DNA from: Acidobacteriota bacterium
GTDB taxonomy: Bacteria; Acidobacteriota; Thermoanaerobaculia; Multivoradales; JAHZIX01
Assembly: GCA_034211275.1 (NCBI GenBank)
Contig: JAXHTF010000004.1
Span: 1-64,000, forward strand
Direction of reading: 5' to 3'
Length of the DNA stretch: 64,000 bases
Every line of letters starts with the position of its first letter. The first letter of the stretch is position 1. Made by a program: the position numbers and the translations under genes. Below the pieces are notes generated by a model. That model worked only from the letters and a program-made list of their open reading frames with translations, was not told the origin of the DNA and made no database searches. This document shows positions 1 to 9,236 of the stretch, piece by piece.

Positions 1-2
1 AG

Positions 3-362
3 TCAGCCGTCCAGCCAGTCTCCAAGAGCCTGCAGTACCTCCTCCGGCCGCTGCAGCACCGCCTCGTTCCGGAAGCGCAGCACGCGGTATCCGTGAACCT
101 CCAAATCCACGTCGCGATCGGCATCTCGGAGCTTCTGCTCTTTCCTTTCGTGCACACCCCCATCGAGCTCGATCACCAACCGTTGCTCGGCGCAGTAGAA
201 GTCGGCGATGTAGCCCTTGATCGGGGCTTGGCGACGAAATTTGAGGCCGCGGAATGTGCGGTTGCGGAGGAGGTCCCAGAGGGCTTGTTCGGCGGCCGTG
301 GCTTCCTGGCGCAGGTCGCGGGCGCGGGCGGTGAGTTGGTGGCGGAGTCCGTCGGGGGACAT
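3..362 (-). CDS. DUF559 endonuclease-like protein
   Basis: The 119-residue product has the DUF559 pattern: a helical N-terminus with EQALWDLLRNR, then FRRQAPIKGYIADFYC, LVIELDGGVHE and GYRVLRFRNEAV. This is the fold of very-short-patch-repair (Vsr-like) nucleases; the D of ADFYC and the E and D of IELDGG are the likely metal ligands. The frame stays open upstream, but the residues before MSPDGLRHQ look unlike the family, so I start at 362. Full length for the family. The biological role of DUF559 proteins is not settled; they often occur as stand-alone genes. No partner is visible because the gene lies at the window edge. Confidence 0.8.
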   Translation of the reverse strand: MSPDGLRHQLTARARDLRQEATAAEQALWDLLRNRTFRGLKFRRQAPIKGYIADFYCAEQRLVIELDGGVHERKEQKLRDADRDVDLEVHGYRVLRFRNEAVLQRPEEVLQALGDWLDG

Positions 363-478
363 GGAGGCTATTGTAGCGACAGCCCTCACCTCCGAGTGCC
401 CGCAAGCCCTCCCCCCGCGATACAATCCCTCCAAAAGCCAGTTTCCCAACTCCGTCACCGTGACCTCAGGAGGACACC

Positions 479-922
479 ATGACTGAAGCAGCCCCTCGTC
501 CGTCCACGCCCTGGCATCTGTGGGTCGTCGGCATTCTCGCCTTGCTGTGGAATGCCTTTGGCGCCTACGACTACCTGATGACCCAGACCCAAAACGAGGC
601 CTACATGAGCAACTTCACGCCGGAGCAGCTGGAGTATTTCTACAGCTTCCCGGCATGGGTGGTTTCTTTCTGGGCGCTGGCGGTGTGGGGTGGAGTGCTG
701 GGGTCGGTGCTGCTCTTGATCCGCAAGAGTTGGGCGACGCCGGTGTTTCTCGTCTCCCTCGTCTCCATGGTCATCACCACCATCCACAACTTCCTGCTCT
801 CCAACGGACTCGAGGTCATGGGAGGAGCGTTCCCCCTCATCTTCACCGCGGTGATCTTTCTCGTCGCCCTGGGGCTGTGGTTCTACGCCCGCGCCATGCA
901 GCGGCGGGGGGTTCTGACCTGA
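479..922 (+). CDS. small four-helix membrane protein
   Basis: The 147-residue protein has four predicted transmembrane segments (about residues 11-33, 58-83, 87-108 and 115-137), short loops and an Arg-rich C-terminus (ARAMQRRG), so it should be an inner-membrane protein. A strong AGGAGG lies seven bases before the ATG and fixes the start. No catalytic or ligand-binding motif is seen. It resembles small proteins annotated only as hypothetical membrane or sugar-transport-like. It is monocistronic and ends 30 bp before the convergent gene at 953-1516. Coding is supported by codon bias and hydrophobic periodicity; function is unknown. Confidence 0.7.
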   Translation: MTEAAPRPSTPWHLWVVGILALLWNAFGAYDYLMTQTQNEAYMSNFTPEQLEYFYSFPAWVVSFWALAVWGGVLGSVLLLIRKSWATPVFLVSLVSMVITTIHNFLLSNGLEVMGGAFPLIFTAVIFLVALGLWFYARAMQRRGVLT

Positions 923-952
923 CCACTGGTTCGAGTGACTTCCTGAGCTAGA

Positions 953-1516
953 TCACGCCTCGGGCTCGGATCCCGGTAGCGCTGGAGCGGTGGGGGAGCG
1001 GAAGATGGGAGCCAGCAGGCCGAGAGCCGGGGCGGAGATGAGAACCAGGATGCCGGCGAGGCTCTCGTTGATAGCTAGAGGCACAGCGTTGTCGTCGAGG
1101 GCGCAGGCCCAGACGAAGAACGCGAGGGTGGCGGCGACCATCTCCCACCAGGGCCAGGCCTTGGGGTTGAGGGGGAGTGTGCCCGACGCCGTACGGAGCT
1201 TGGCGGCGAAGAGCAGCCAGACCACGATGGGGGTGGCGATGAGGAAGCCCTGGAAGCCGACGACTTTTCCGGCGGTGGTCTCCAACATGGCCAGGACCGG
1301 CACATAGACGGTGAGGATCTCGGTGGGGATGTAGGCCATGATGACGTCCAGGGCCTTGTTGATCTCCGGGGTCTGACCGGCGGCGCCCTGGGCGCTGTGG
1401 GACACGGCAGCCAAGCTGCGGGTTTTCGGGACTTCAGAGCCCCTCTTGCCGGAATGAGCGCCGGAGCGGGCGACGGAATGGGCTACGGCGACGTTGGTCA
1501 TGAAGCTAATACTCAT
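953..1516 (-). CDS. hypothetical membrane protein, four TM segments
   Basis: The 187-residue protein has a polar Ser/Ala/Arg-rich N-terminal region of about 50 residues and then four hydrophobic segments, including FLIATPIVVWLLFAAKL and LAGILVLISAPALGLLAPIF. The start at 1516 is chosen because CAGGAGAACGCC precedes it; the upstream in-frame extension is Arg/Pro/His-rich and looks non-coding. The segment DVIMAYIPTEILTVYVPVLAM is typical of an uncharacterised small membrane-protein group. No enzyme motif is visible. It is divergent from the propeller gene at 1786, with about 270 bp between them for promoters. Confidence 0.65.
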   Translation of the reverse strand: MSISFMTNVAVAHSVARSGAHSGKRGSEVPKTRSLAAVSHSAQGAAGQTPEINKALDVIMAYIPTEILTVYVPVLAMLETTAGKVVGFQGFLIATPIVVWLLFAAKLRTASGTLPLNPKAWPWWEMVAATLAFFVWACALDDNAVPLAINESLAGILVLISAPALGLLAPIFRSPTAPALPGSEPEA

Positions 1517-1785
1517 GGCGTTCTCCTGGGTGTTGGCTGATCGAGAGCAGCAGGTTCCGGGGTGACGGGGATGCCGTGAGGTCCGGCGGACGGAGGGTCC
1601 CACGGATAGAGACACTCGATGGGCCGAAACGGTTCAGCCAGGGGAGTCACGGCGTGGCTCCGGCGGTTCGCAGCTATTGAGACGGACGTCACAAGAAGTT
1701 TTTCACACTCGGCGCGGGGCGAGTCCGACAGGCCCGATACAATCCTCCCGGCGGCGAACGCCCTACGGCGAAAGGAGCTCGAAAC

Positions 1786-3567
1786 ATGGCGCAGGAGCAA
1801 GCGACGCGCGGATTGAGGCTGTGGCCCGGCTGGGTGCTGGTGGCGTTGGCGTGGATCATCACCCACGGCAGCGGCATGGTGGCGCCGGCGACGATGGTGC
1901 AATTCTTCGGCATGATGATCGGACCCCTCGTGGGCCTGGTGGGGATTCTGGTGTGGTGGCTCTTCGCCAGTCGCGCTCCCAAGGGCGACCGGTGGCTCGG
2001 GCTCTTGGTCCTGGTGGTCGTGCCGGTGCTGACCTTCATACTGGCTCATCCATCGACGCCCATGGCCATCGTCGTCTACGGGTTTCCCATCCTCTGCCTG
2101 GCCTTTGTTCTTTGGGCGGCCCTGACCCAGAGGTGGGCGGCAAGCCCGCGGCGTTGGTCCTTGGTGGCGGTGGTGCTGGTCGCCATCGGCAGTTGGGTCT
2201 TGGTACGGGCCGAGGGCATTCACGGGGACATGAGCTGGGATTTCGCCTGGCGCTGGGCCGAGACGCCGGAGGAGGAGCTGCTGGAGGCGGTGGCGTCGGA
2301 AGAGGTGCTGGCGCCCCCTCAGGCGGAGATCGGTGAAGCCGTGTGGCCCGGCTTCCGAGGCGCGCAGCGCAACAGCGTGGTGCCCGGCGTCGCGCTGGCC
2401 ACGGATTGGAGCGCCTCGCCGCCGGAGGAGCTGTGGAGCCGGCCGGTGGGGCCGGGATGGTCGTCCTTCGCGGTGGCGGGAGATCTGCTCTACACCCAGG
2501 AGCAGCGGGGAGAGCAGGAAGCGGTTTCCTGCTATCGGGCGTCCACCGGCGAGCCGGTGTGGATCCACGAAGATCCGGCGCGCTTCTGGGAGCCCATGGC
2601 CGGTACCGGCCCGCGGGCGACGCCGACGGTGCATCGGGGGCGGGTCTACGCCCTGGGGGCCACGGGCATTCTCAACGCCCTCAACGCTCTCGACGGATCC
2701 CGGCTGTGGCGCCGCGACGTGGCGGAGGACACCGGCGCCAAGACCCCCGAGTGGGGCTTTTCCAGCTCGCCGCTGGTGGTGGATGGATTGGTCGTGGTGC
2801 ACACCGGCGCCCCGGACGGCAAGGCGGTGGTGGCCTACGACGAGCTCAGTGGGGAGCCGCGGTGGTTCGCGCCGGCGGGGGCCCTGAGCTACAGCTCGGT
2901 GCACCTGGCGACCCTCCACGGTGTGCGCCAGCTGCTCATCGTCACTGGGGACGGGGTGACCAGCCTGGCGCCGGCGGACGGCTCGGTGCTGTGGCGCCAC
3001 GAGTGGCCCGCCGGTGGCGGCGCTCGGGTGACCCAGCCCTGGGTGCTGGAGGACGACACGGTGCTCGTCGGCACCAGCTTTGGCTTGGGGACGCGGCGTC
3101 TGGCGCCCACGAAGGATGCCGGCAGCTGGAGCGTCGCAGAAGTGTGGACCACCCGGCGACTCAAGCCGTATTACAACGACTTCGTGGTCCACGGGGGGCA
3201 TGTCTACGGCTTCGACGGCCGCATCCTCACCTGCATCGGCGTCGAGGATGGGGAGCGGGCGTGGAAGGGGGGGCGCTACGGTAACGGCCAGATGTTGTTG
3301 CTGCCGGAGCAGGATCTGCTCCTGGTGATCTCCGACCGCGGGGACGTGGCGCTGGTGGAGGCCGCTCCCGGGGCCTACACGGAGGTCGCCCGCATCGCCG
3401 CCATCGAGGGCAAGACGTGGAATCATCCGGTGATCGCCGACGGCGTGCTCTACGTGCGCAACGGCGAGGAGATGGCGGCCTTCCGGCTGCCGATGAAGTC
3501 CGGGAAGACCTCGTCCAATAAGGTGGCGGAAGTAGCGGCGGCGGAGCTCCCCAGCCACACCCCCTGA
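1786..3567 (+). CDS. membrane-anchored PQQ-like beta-propeller protein
   Basis: The 593-residue protein has five hydrophobic helices in the first 160 residues, then an exported-looking C-terminal domain of about 420 residues. That domain contains repeated PQQ/BamB-type blades: WPGFRGAQRNSV at its start, then recurring patterns such as SCYRASTGEPVWI, LNALNALDGSRLWRR, VVAYDELSGEPRW and ITCIGVEDGERAW-like strands. This is the PQQ_2 fold, as in alcohol-dehydrogenase-like propellers. No PQQ-ligating residues can be assigned, so it is more likely a binding or scaffold protein than a dehydrogenase. AAAGGAGCTCG lies before the ATG. The hydrolase gene follows after 26 bp and is probably co-transcribed. 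Confidence 0.75.
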   Translation: MAQEQATRGLRLWPGWVLVALAWIITHGSGMVAPATMVQFFGMMIGPLVGLVGILVWWLFASRAPKGDRWLGLLVLVVVPVLTFILAHPSTPMAIVVYGFPILCLAFVLWAALTQRWAASPRRWSLVAVVLVAIGSWVLVRAEGIHGDMSWDFAWRWAETPEEELLEAVASEEVLAPPQAEIGEAVWPGFRGAQRNSVVPGVALATDWSASPPEELWSRPVGPGWSSFAVAGDLLYTQEQRGEQEAVSCYRASTGEPVWIHEDPARFWEPMAGTGPRATPTVHRGRVYALGATGILNALNALDGSRLWRRDVAEDTGAKTPEWGFSSSPLVVDGLVVVHTGAPDGKAVVAYDELSGEPRWFAPAGALSYSSVHLATLHGVRQLLIVTGDGVTSLAPADGSVLWRHEWPAGGGARVTQPWVLEDDTVLVGTSFGLGTRRLAPTKDAGSWSVAEVWTTRRLKPYYNDFVVHGGHVYGFDGRILTCIGVEDGERAWKGGRYGNGQMLLLPEQDLLLVISDRGDVALVEAAPGAYTEVARIAAIEGKTWNHPVIADGVLYVRNGEEMAAFRLPMKSGKTSSNKVAEVAAAELPSHTP

Positions 3568-3593
3568 GAATCAGCAGAGGAAGGGAGCAGAGG

Positions 3594-4406
3594 ATGGCTG
3601 AGCAGGGAGAGGCTGCCGACGAAGGCTCGATCTTGGCTCACGCCGCGAGCGGCGAGGGGCCACCGTTGCTGCTGCTCAACGGCGGCATGATGACCTACCT
3701 GGCCTGGGAGCCCCTGGCGGCGCCGCTGCGGGAGAGCTTCCAGGTGGTGGGCTGCGACTTCCGCGGTCAGCTGCGGTCACCGGGGGAGGCGCCGGCGGAC
3801 CTGGCGGTCCACGCCGCCGACGTGGTGCGGCTCCTCGATCATCTCGGGCTCCCCTCCGTCCACGTCCTGGGCACCTCCTTCGGTGGCGCTGTCGGGGTGA
3901 TGTTGGCGGCGCTGCATCCCCAGCGGGTGCGTTCGTTCACCGCGGTCACCATTGCGGATCACGCTACGGAGGCGATGGACGCGGAGACGCGGTCTATGGC
4001 CGGCATCGTCCAGTCGATTCTGGAAGGAGGAGATCGCCAGCCGTTTCTCCAGCGCTTGGAGGAACGAGTCTTTTCTCCCGCCTATCGCGAGCGCAAGGCG
4101 GAAGAGCTGGCGGCCCGGCGCCAGGCGCTGGGAAAGATGCCGGAGGCCTGGTTCCGTGGCCTGGTGGGAATCCTCGCCGCCATCGAAGGCTTCGATCTGC
4201 GGCCCCACCTGCCCAACATCGCTTGCCCGACCCGGGTCGTTCTCACCGAGGCGGATCGGGTCATGCCTCCCGAGCACTGCCGCGCCCTCGCCGAGGCCAT
4301 CCCGCAGGCCACCGTCACTACCCACCCCACCGCCGGCCACGCCCTGGTGGCGGAGGAGCCGCAGTGGCTGCGGGAGGTGGTTGAAGAGTTTCTAGGAGCC
4401 TGCTGA
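3594..4406 (+). CDS. alpha/beta hydrolase
   Basis: The 270-residue protein has a classical alpha/beta-hydrolase fold: oxyanion strand LLLLNGGMMTYLAWEPL, cofactor-like strand QVVGCDFRGQLRSP, and nucleophile elbow HVLGTSFGGAVG with the catalytic Ser. The acid is probably the Asp of VVLTEADRVMPPEH and the base the His of TAGHALVAEEP. A helical cap lies between residues about 125 and 195. The family covers esterases, lactonases and haloperoxidase-like enzymes, and the sequence does not decide the substrate. GGAAGGGAGCAGAGG precedes the ATG. It follows the propeller gene closely and ends 24 bp from the convergent DHOD-like gene. Confidence 0.85.
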   Translation: MAEQGEAADEGSILAHAASGEGPPLLLLNGGMMTYLAWEPLAAPLRESFQVVGCDFRGQLRSPGEAPADLAVHAADVVRLLDHLGLPSVHVLGTSFGGAVGVMLAALHPQRVRSFTAVTIADHATEAMDAETRSMAGIVQSILEGGDRQPFLQRLEERVFSPAYRERKAEELAARRQALGKMPEAWFRGLVGILAAIEGFDLRPHLPNIACPTRVVLTEADRVMPPEHCRALAEAIPQATVTTHPTAGHALVAEEPQWLREVVEEFLGAC

Positions 4407-4429
4407 AGAAGTCAGCCGCCGCTACGATC

Positions 4430-5434
4430 TCACCACCCCGTACGCCGCCAGCTCTGGAGCAGGTGGAGGTAGTTGGCCCGTTCGTAGGCGTGGGGATCGG
4501 GGCAGCGGGCGAGGCTCATGGAGCCCCGCAGCTGTTCGAGGGACTCGTATTCGTGATCGATGAGCCAATCTTCGAGCTGCTGGCGCAGCAGGGCGAGGCG
4601 TTCCGGGCCGTGCTCGAGGAGAGTGGAGACCAGCTGCACCGCGTGGGCGCCGCACATCAGCGCCTTGACCGCATCCTCGACGCGGTGGACACCGCCGGTG
4701 ACCGCCAGCGAGGCGTCGACCTGGCCGTCGAGGATCGCCAGCCAGCGCAGCCGCAGCAGCAGCTCCGAGGAGTCGGAGAGGTGCAGGGTGCGCTGGACTT
4801 CCAGCTCTTCGATGTCCAGGTCCGCCTGGTAGAGACGGTTGAAGAGCACCAGGCCGTCGGCGCCGGCCTGGTCGAGGCGGCGGGCGAAGTGCAGCGGGGC
4901 GGTGTAGAACGGCGAGAGCTTGACCGCCAGCGGCAGGTCTCCCACCGCCTCGCGCACCGCCTCCAGCATTTCGAGGGTGCGGTGCTCCACGTCCCCGCCG
5001 CTCTCCAGCGGATCGGTGACCAGCTCGTAGACGTTGAGCTCGAGGCCGTCGGCGCCGGCCTGGCGGATCAGCCGAGCATACTCCAGCCAGCCGCCCCGGC
5101 TGGTGCCGTTGAGGGAGGCGATGACCGGGACCGACACCGACTCCTTGATCCGCTGCAGCTGCTCCAGATACTCCTGGGGCCCAAGGGCGAAGGTCTCCGG
5201 CGACGGCAGGTAGGAGAGGGCCTCGGCGAAGGATTCGGCGGGCTCGTCGAGGGCGCGCACGGTGGCCATCTCCTCGCCGACGATCTGCTCTTCGAAGAGC
5301 GAGTGCATGACGATGGCGGCGGCGCCGCAATCCTCCAGCCGGCGCACCGCGTCCAGGTCGTCCACCAGCGGCGAGGCGCCGGGGAGGAAGGGGTGGGGGA
5401 GCTCGAAGCCGAGATAGGTGGTGCTCAGATCCAT
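4430..5434 (-). CDS. dihydroorotate-dehydrogenase-like flavoprotein
   Basis: The 334-residue TIM barrel resembles class 1 dihydroorotate dehydrogenases (start MDLSTTYLGFELPHPF, FMN-barrel strands VPVIASLNGT, LAVKLSPFYT and SLAVTGGVHRVEDAVKALMCGA). The loop that carries the catalytic Cys/Ser in true PyrD (N-x-S-x-PN) reads ELNVYELVTDP, so it probably does not oxidise dihydroorotate. The start is supported by GGAGAG upstream. It begins 11 bp after the nifJ stop on the same strand, so the two are one operon. DHOD-like proteins of this kind are often found beside PFOR, which suggests a ferredoxin-linked flavoenzyme; the substrate is unknown. Confidence 0.85.
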   Translation of the reverse strand: MDLSTTYLGFELPHPFLPGASPLVDDLDAVRRLEDCGAAAIVMHSLFEEQIVGEEMATVRALDEPAESFAEALSYLPSPETFALGPQEYLEQLQRIKESVSVPVIASLNGTSRGGWLEYARLIRQAGADGLELNVYELVTDPLESGGDVEHRTLEMLEAVREAVGDLPLAVKLSPFYTAPLHFARRLDQAGADGLVLFNRLYQADLDIEELEVQRTLHLSDSSELLLRLRWLAILDGQVDASLAVTGGVHRVEDAVKALMCGAHAVQLVSTLLEHGPERLALLRQQLEDWLIDHEYESLEQLRGSMSLARCPDPHAYERANYLHLLQSWRRTGW

Positions 5435-5444
5435 GGTGCTCTCC

Positions 5445-8400
5445 TCAGGAGGCGTCCTCCGGCGTTTCCGCGACGAATTGGGGGATGGTGATGCCCGCCA
5501 GCTGCTGGTAGACGGCGTAGCGCTGCTCGACCTGCTCCTGGGCCTGGCGCAGGAAGCGCCGGTAGCGCTGCGGGTCGATCTTCTCCACCATCCGGAAGCG
5601 GGTCTCGGCGGCCATGTAGTCCGCCACCCGGCCCTTGGGCGGGCCGGAGTCGAGCTTGAGCGGCGGCTTGCCGTCGGCGGCGCGCCGGGGGTCGAAGCGG
5701 TAGAGGGGCCAGACGCCGGTGGTCACCGCCTTCTTCTGCTGCTCGGCGTTGTGGGCCAGGTCGTAGCCGTGGGCGATGCACGGGCTGTAGGCGATGATCA
5801 GCGACGGTCCCGGATAGGCTTCGGCCTCGCGGAACGCCTCGACGGTTTGGTTCATTTTGCCGCCGAAGGCCACCCGGGCGACGTAGACGTGGCCGTAGCT
5901 CATCATCTCCAGCCCCAGGTCTTTCTTCGGCAACTCGCGGCCGGTGGCGGCGAATTTCGCCGCCGCGCCCAGGGGGGTGGCCTTGCTTTGCTGGCCTCCG
6001 GTGTTGGAGTAGACCTCGGTGTCGAGGACCAGGACGTTGGTGTCCCGCCCCAGGGCCAGCACGTGGTCGAGGCCGCCGTAGCCGATGTCGTAGGCCCAAC
6101 CGTCGCCGCCTACCAGCCAGACGCTCTTGCGCACCAGGTGCTCGGCGAGGCCGAGGAGCCGGCGGCGATCGTCGCTGTGGGGGCCACCGCTGCCGTCGAG
6201 CTCTTCGAGGCGCCGGCGCAGCTGCGCCACCCGCCGGCGCTGGGCCTCGATGCCCTGCTCGTCGCTCTGGTCGGCGGTGAGCAGGGCGGAGGTCAGCTCG
6301 TCGCCGATCTCCGGCGCCAGCCGCCGGACCCAGCCGCGGGCCTGCTGCTCCAGCTGATCCACCGCCAGCCGCAGCCCGAGACCGAACTCGGCGTTGTCCT
6401 CGAACAACGAGTTGGACCACGCCGGGCCCCGGCCGTCGTCGTTCACCGCCCATGGTGTGGTGGGTAGGTTGCCGCCGTAGATGGACGAGCAGCCGGTGGC
6501 GTTGGCGATCAACAGCCGGTCGCCGAAGAGTTGGCTCAGCAGCTTGAGATAGGGCGTTTCTCCGCAGCCGGCGCAGGCGCCGGAGTATTCGAAGAGTGGG
6601 CGCAGGAACTGACTGCCTTTGGCGTCGAGGCGCTGGATCCGCGAGCGGTCGATCTCCGGCAGGTCGAGGAAGAAGCGGTACTTCGCCTTCTCTTCCTCGA
6701 GCACCGGCGTCAGCGGCTCCATATTGATCGCCTTGCGCCGGGGGTTGGCTTTGTTCTTGGCCGGGCAGACCTCGACGCAGAGATGGCAGCCGGTGCAGTC
6801 CTGGGGCGCCACCTGCAGCGTGTAGGCGAGGCCGCGGAGGTCCGGTGCGCGGTAGTCGGTGCTGAGGAAGTCCGCCGGCGGATCACCGCTCTCCAGCGCC
6901 TCGGGCTCGTAGACCTTGGCGCGGATGGCGGCGTGGGGGCAGGCGAGGACGCATTGGTTGCATTGGATGCATACCTCTGGATCCCAGCGCGGGACCTCCT
7001 GGGCGATGGTGCGCTTCTCCCACTGACTGGTGGCGGTGGGCCAGGTGCCGTCCACCGGGAAGGCGGAGACCGGCAGCGAGTCGCCCTTGCCCGCCAGCAG
7101 CACCGCGGTGACCCGCTGGACGAAGTCCGGAGCCTCGGTGGCGACCAGCGGCGGCTTGCGGCGCTGGGAGTCGGCGGTTTTCGGGTAGGAGACCTGCTGC
7201 AGATGGGCCAGGGCCTGGTCCACCACCGCAAAGTTGCGCCGCACCACTTCCGGGCCGCGCTTGCCGTAGGTTTTCTCGATGGCTTGCTTGATCTGGTCGA
7301 TGGCCTGCTCCCGGGGCAGCACGTCGGTGAGGGCGAAGAAGCAAGTCTGCATGATGGTGTTGATGCGCCCGCCGAGCCCGCCTTCCCGGGCCACCTGGTA
7401 GGCGTCGACGACATAGAAGCGCAGCTCCTTGGCGACGATCTGCTCCTGCACTTCGCGGCTCAGATGCTCCCAAACGCGGTCGGCGTCATAGGGCGAGTTG
7501 AGCAGGAAGACGGCCCCGGGAGCGGCCCGTTCGAGCACGTCCATGCGGTCGAGGAGGCGGAATTGGTGGCAGCCGACGAAGTTGGCGCTGGCCACCAGGT
7601 AGGTGGAGCGAATGGGGCGGGGACCGAAACGCAGATGGGAGACGGTGACGGCGCCGGCCTTCTTGGAGTCGTAGACGAAGTAGCCCTGGGCGTAGTGGTC
7701 GGTCTCCTCGCCGATGATCTTGATGGTGTTCTTGTTGGCGCCGACGGTGCCGTCGGAGCCCAGCCCGAAGAAGACCGCCCGCACCGTGTCGTCGGGCTCG
7801 ATGTCGAAGTCCGGGTCGATGGGCAGCGAGAGGTGGGTGACGTCGTCGACGATGCCGACGGTGAAGTCGTGGCGGGGCTGGTCTTCGGCGAGGTGGTCGA
7901 AGACCGCCTTCACCGCCGCCGGCGAGAACTCCTTGGAGGAGAGGCCGTAGCGCCCGCCCACCACCCGCGGCGGCGTGGTCCACGGGGCCTCACCGTCGGC
8001 GCTGGCACGCTGCACCGCGGCGGCCACGTCCAGATACAGGGGCTCGCCGGGGGCGCCGGGTTCCTTGGTGCGGTCGAGGACGCCGAGGGTGCGCACCGAG
8101 GCCGGCAGCGCGGCGATCAGCGCCTGGGCGTCGAAGGGACGGTAGAGCCGCACCTTGAGCACTCCCACCTTCTGGCCCCGCTGCATCAGCCAGTCGATGG
8201 TTTCGTGGGCGGTCTCGGCGCCGGAGCCCATGAGCACTACCACTCGCTCGGCCTCGGGATGGCCGTGGTAGTCGAAGAGGTGGTAGGCGCGGCCGGTGCG
8301 CTCGGCGAAGCGGTCCAGGACTCCTTGGACGATCTCCGGCGTCGCCCGATAGAAGCGGTTGGCCGCCTCCCGGGCCTGGAAGAAGGCGTCGGGGTTCTGG

Positions 8401-9059
8401 GCGGTGCCGCGCAGCACCGGCCGATCCGGGGTCAGCGCCCGCCGCCGGTGGGCCTCGACGGCCTCGGGATCGAGCAACGCCCGCAGGTCGTCGTCGGTGA
8501 GGACCTCGATCTTGGCGATCTCGTGGGAGGTGCGGAAGCCATCGAAGAAGTGCAGGAAGGGCACCCGGCTTTCCAGGCTGGCGGCCTGGGCCACCAGGGC
8601 CAGGTCCTGGGCTTCCTGGGGGGAGCCGGAGGCGAGGAGGGCAAACCCGGTCTGGCGTGCCGCCATGACGTCGGAGTGGTCGCCGAAGATGGACAGCGCG
8701 TGGGTGGCCACCGAGCGCGCCGCCACGTGCAGCGCGCAGGGGGTCAGCTCCCCGGCGATCTTGTAGAGGTTGGGGATCATCAGGAGCAGGCCTTGGGAGG
8801 CGGTGAAGGTGGTGGTCAGGGCGCCGCCCTGGAGGGCCCCGTGGACCGCTCCCGCGGCGCCGCCTTCGGCCTGCATTTCCACCACTTCGGGCACGTCCCT
8901 CCACAAATTCTCCCGCCCCTTGCCGGCCCAGGCGTCCGCTAACTCGCCCATGGGCGAAGCCGGAGTGATGGGGTAGATGGCGATGACCTCGTGGGTCCGG
9001 TACACCACCTCTGCCACGGCCTCGTTGCCGTCCACGGTGACCCTACGGGGCTGACTCAT
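5445..9059 (-). CDS. nifJ: pyruvate:ferredoxin (flavodoxin) oxidoreductase
   Basis: The 1204-residue single-chain enzyme oxidises pyruvate and CoA to acetyl-CoA and CO2, reducing ferredoxin. Domains in order: pyrimidine-binding domain (YPITPASPMGE), gamma and transketolase-C-like domains, a linker with CIQCNQCVLACP and CTGCHLCVEVCP for two [4Fe-4S] clusters, and the TPP-binding domain with EYSGACAGCGETPYLK, GDGWAYDIGYGG and the C-terminal cluster region. Length matches the family (about 1170-1200). The start at 9059 follows GGAGGCGCGGG; an in-frame extension to 9122 lacks family similarity. It forms an operon with the DHOD-like gene and implies fermentative or anaerobic pyruvate metabolism. 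Confidence 0.97.
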   Translation of the reverse strand: MSQPRRVTVDGNEAVAEVVYRTHEVIAIYPITPASPMGELADAWAGKGRENLWRDVPEVVEMQAEGGAAGAVHGALQGGALTTTFTASQGLLLMIPNLYKIAGELTPCALHVAARSVATHALSIFGDHSDVMAARQTGFALLASGSPQEAQDLALVAQAASLESRVPFLHFFDGFRTSHEIAKIEVLTDDDLRALLDPEAVEAHRRRALTPDRPVLRGTAQNPDAFFQAREAANRFYRATPEIVQGVLDRFAERTGRAYHLFDYHGHPEAERVVVLMGSGAETAHETIDWLMQRGQKVGVLKVRLYRPFDAQALIAALPASVRTLGVLDRTKEPGAPGEPLYLDVAAAVQRASADGEAPWTTPPRVVGGRYGLSSKEFSPAAVKAVFDHLAEDQPRHDFTVGIVDDVTHLSLPIDPDFDIEPDDTVRAVFFGLGSDGTVGANKNTIKIIGEETDHYAQGYFVYDSKKAGAVTVSHLRFGPRPIRSTYLVASANFVGCHQFRLLDRMDVLERAAPGAVFLLNSPYDADRVWEHLSREVQEQIVAKELRFYVVDAYQVAREGGLGGRINTIMQTCFFALTDVLPREQAIDQIKQAIEKTYGKRGPEVVRRNFAVVDQALAHLQQVSYPKTADSQRRKPPLVATEAPDFVQRVTAVLLAGKGDSLPVSAFPVDGTWPTATSQWEKRTIAQEVPRWDPEVCIQCNQCVLACPHAAIRAKVYEPEALESGDPPADFLSTDYRAPDLRGLAYTLQVAPQDCTGCHLCVEVCPAKNKANPRRKAINMEPLTPVLEEEKAKYRFFLDLPEIDRSRIQRLDAKGSQFLRPLFEYSGACAGCGETPYLKLLSQLFGDRLLIANATGCSSIYGGNLPTTPWAVNDDGRGPAWSNSLFEDNAEFGLGLRLAVDQLEQQARGWVRRLAPEIGDELTSALLTADQSDEQGIEAQRRRVAQLRRRLEELDGSGGPHSDDRRRLLGLAEHLVRKSVWLVGGDGWAYDIGYGGLDHVLALGRDTNVLVLDTEVYSNTGGQQSKATPLGAAAKFAATGRELPKKDLGLEMMSYGHVYVARVAFGGKMNQTVEAFREAEAYPGPSLIIAYSPCIAHGYDLAHNAEQQKKAVTTGVWPLYRFDPRRAADGKPPLKLDSGPPKGRVADYMAAETRFRMVEKIDPQRYRRFLRQAQEQVEQRYAVYQQLAGITIPQFVAETPEDAS

Positions 9060-9236
9060 CCCGCGCCTCCTTCCGGAAAACTCTTTTCTCAGCGTACTGT
9101 CTCCTGCCACGACTGGCGCCACCCGCTGGGGTGGTTGGGGGGCAGGCTCTGTTGGCGGAGCAGTCTGAGGACTGGAGGAGTCGGCGGGGTGAAGGGACTG
9201 CTGGAGGGAGGGGAGGAGCTCTTGGCGGGGAGCTGT

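Noticed and set aside
1513-3558. A 681-codon minus-strand frame across the propeller gene
   Set aside because: The translation is rich in His, Arg and Pro and has no domain pattern; the plus-strand frame gives regular PQQ-type blades and membrane helices.
5445-9122. Long open frames on the strand opposite to nifJ, including one of about 800 codons
   Set aside because: High G+C opens antisense frames; the products are low-complexity Gly/Val/Ala/His/Arg sequences without any family pattern, while the nifJ reading has full-length domain agreement.
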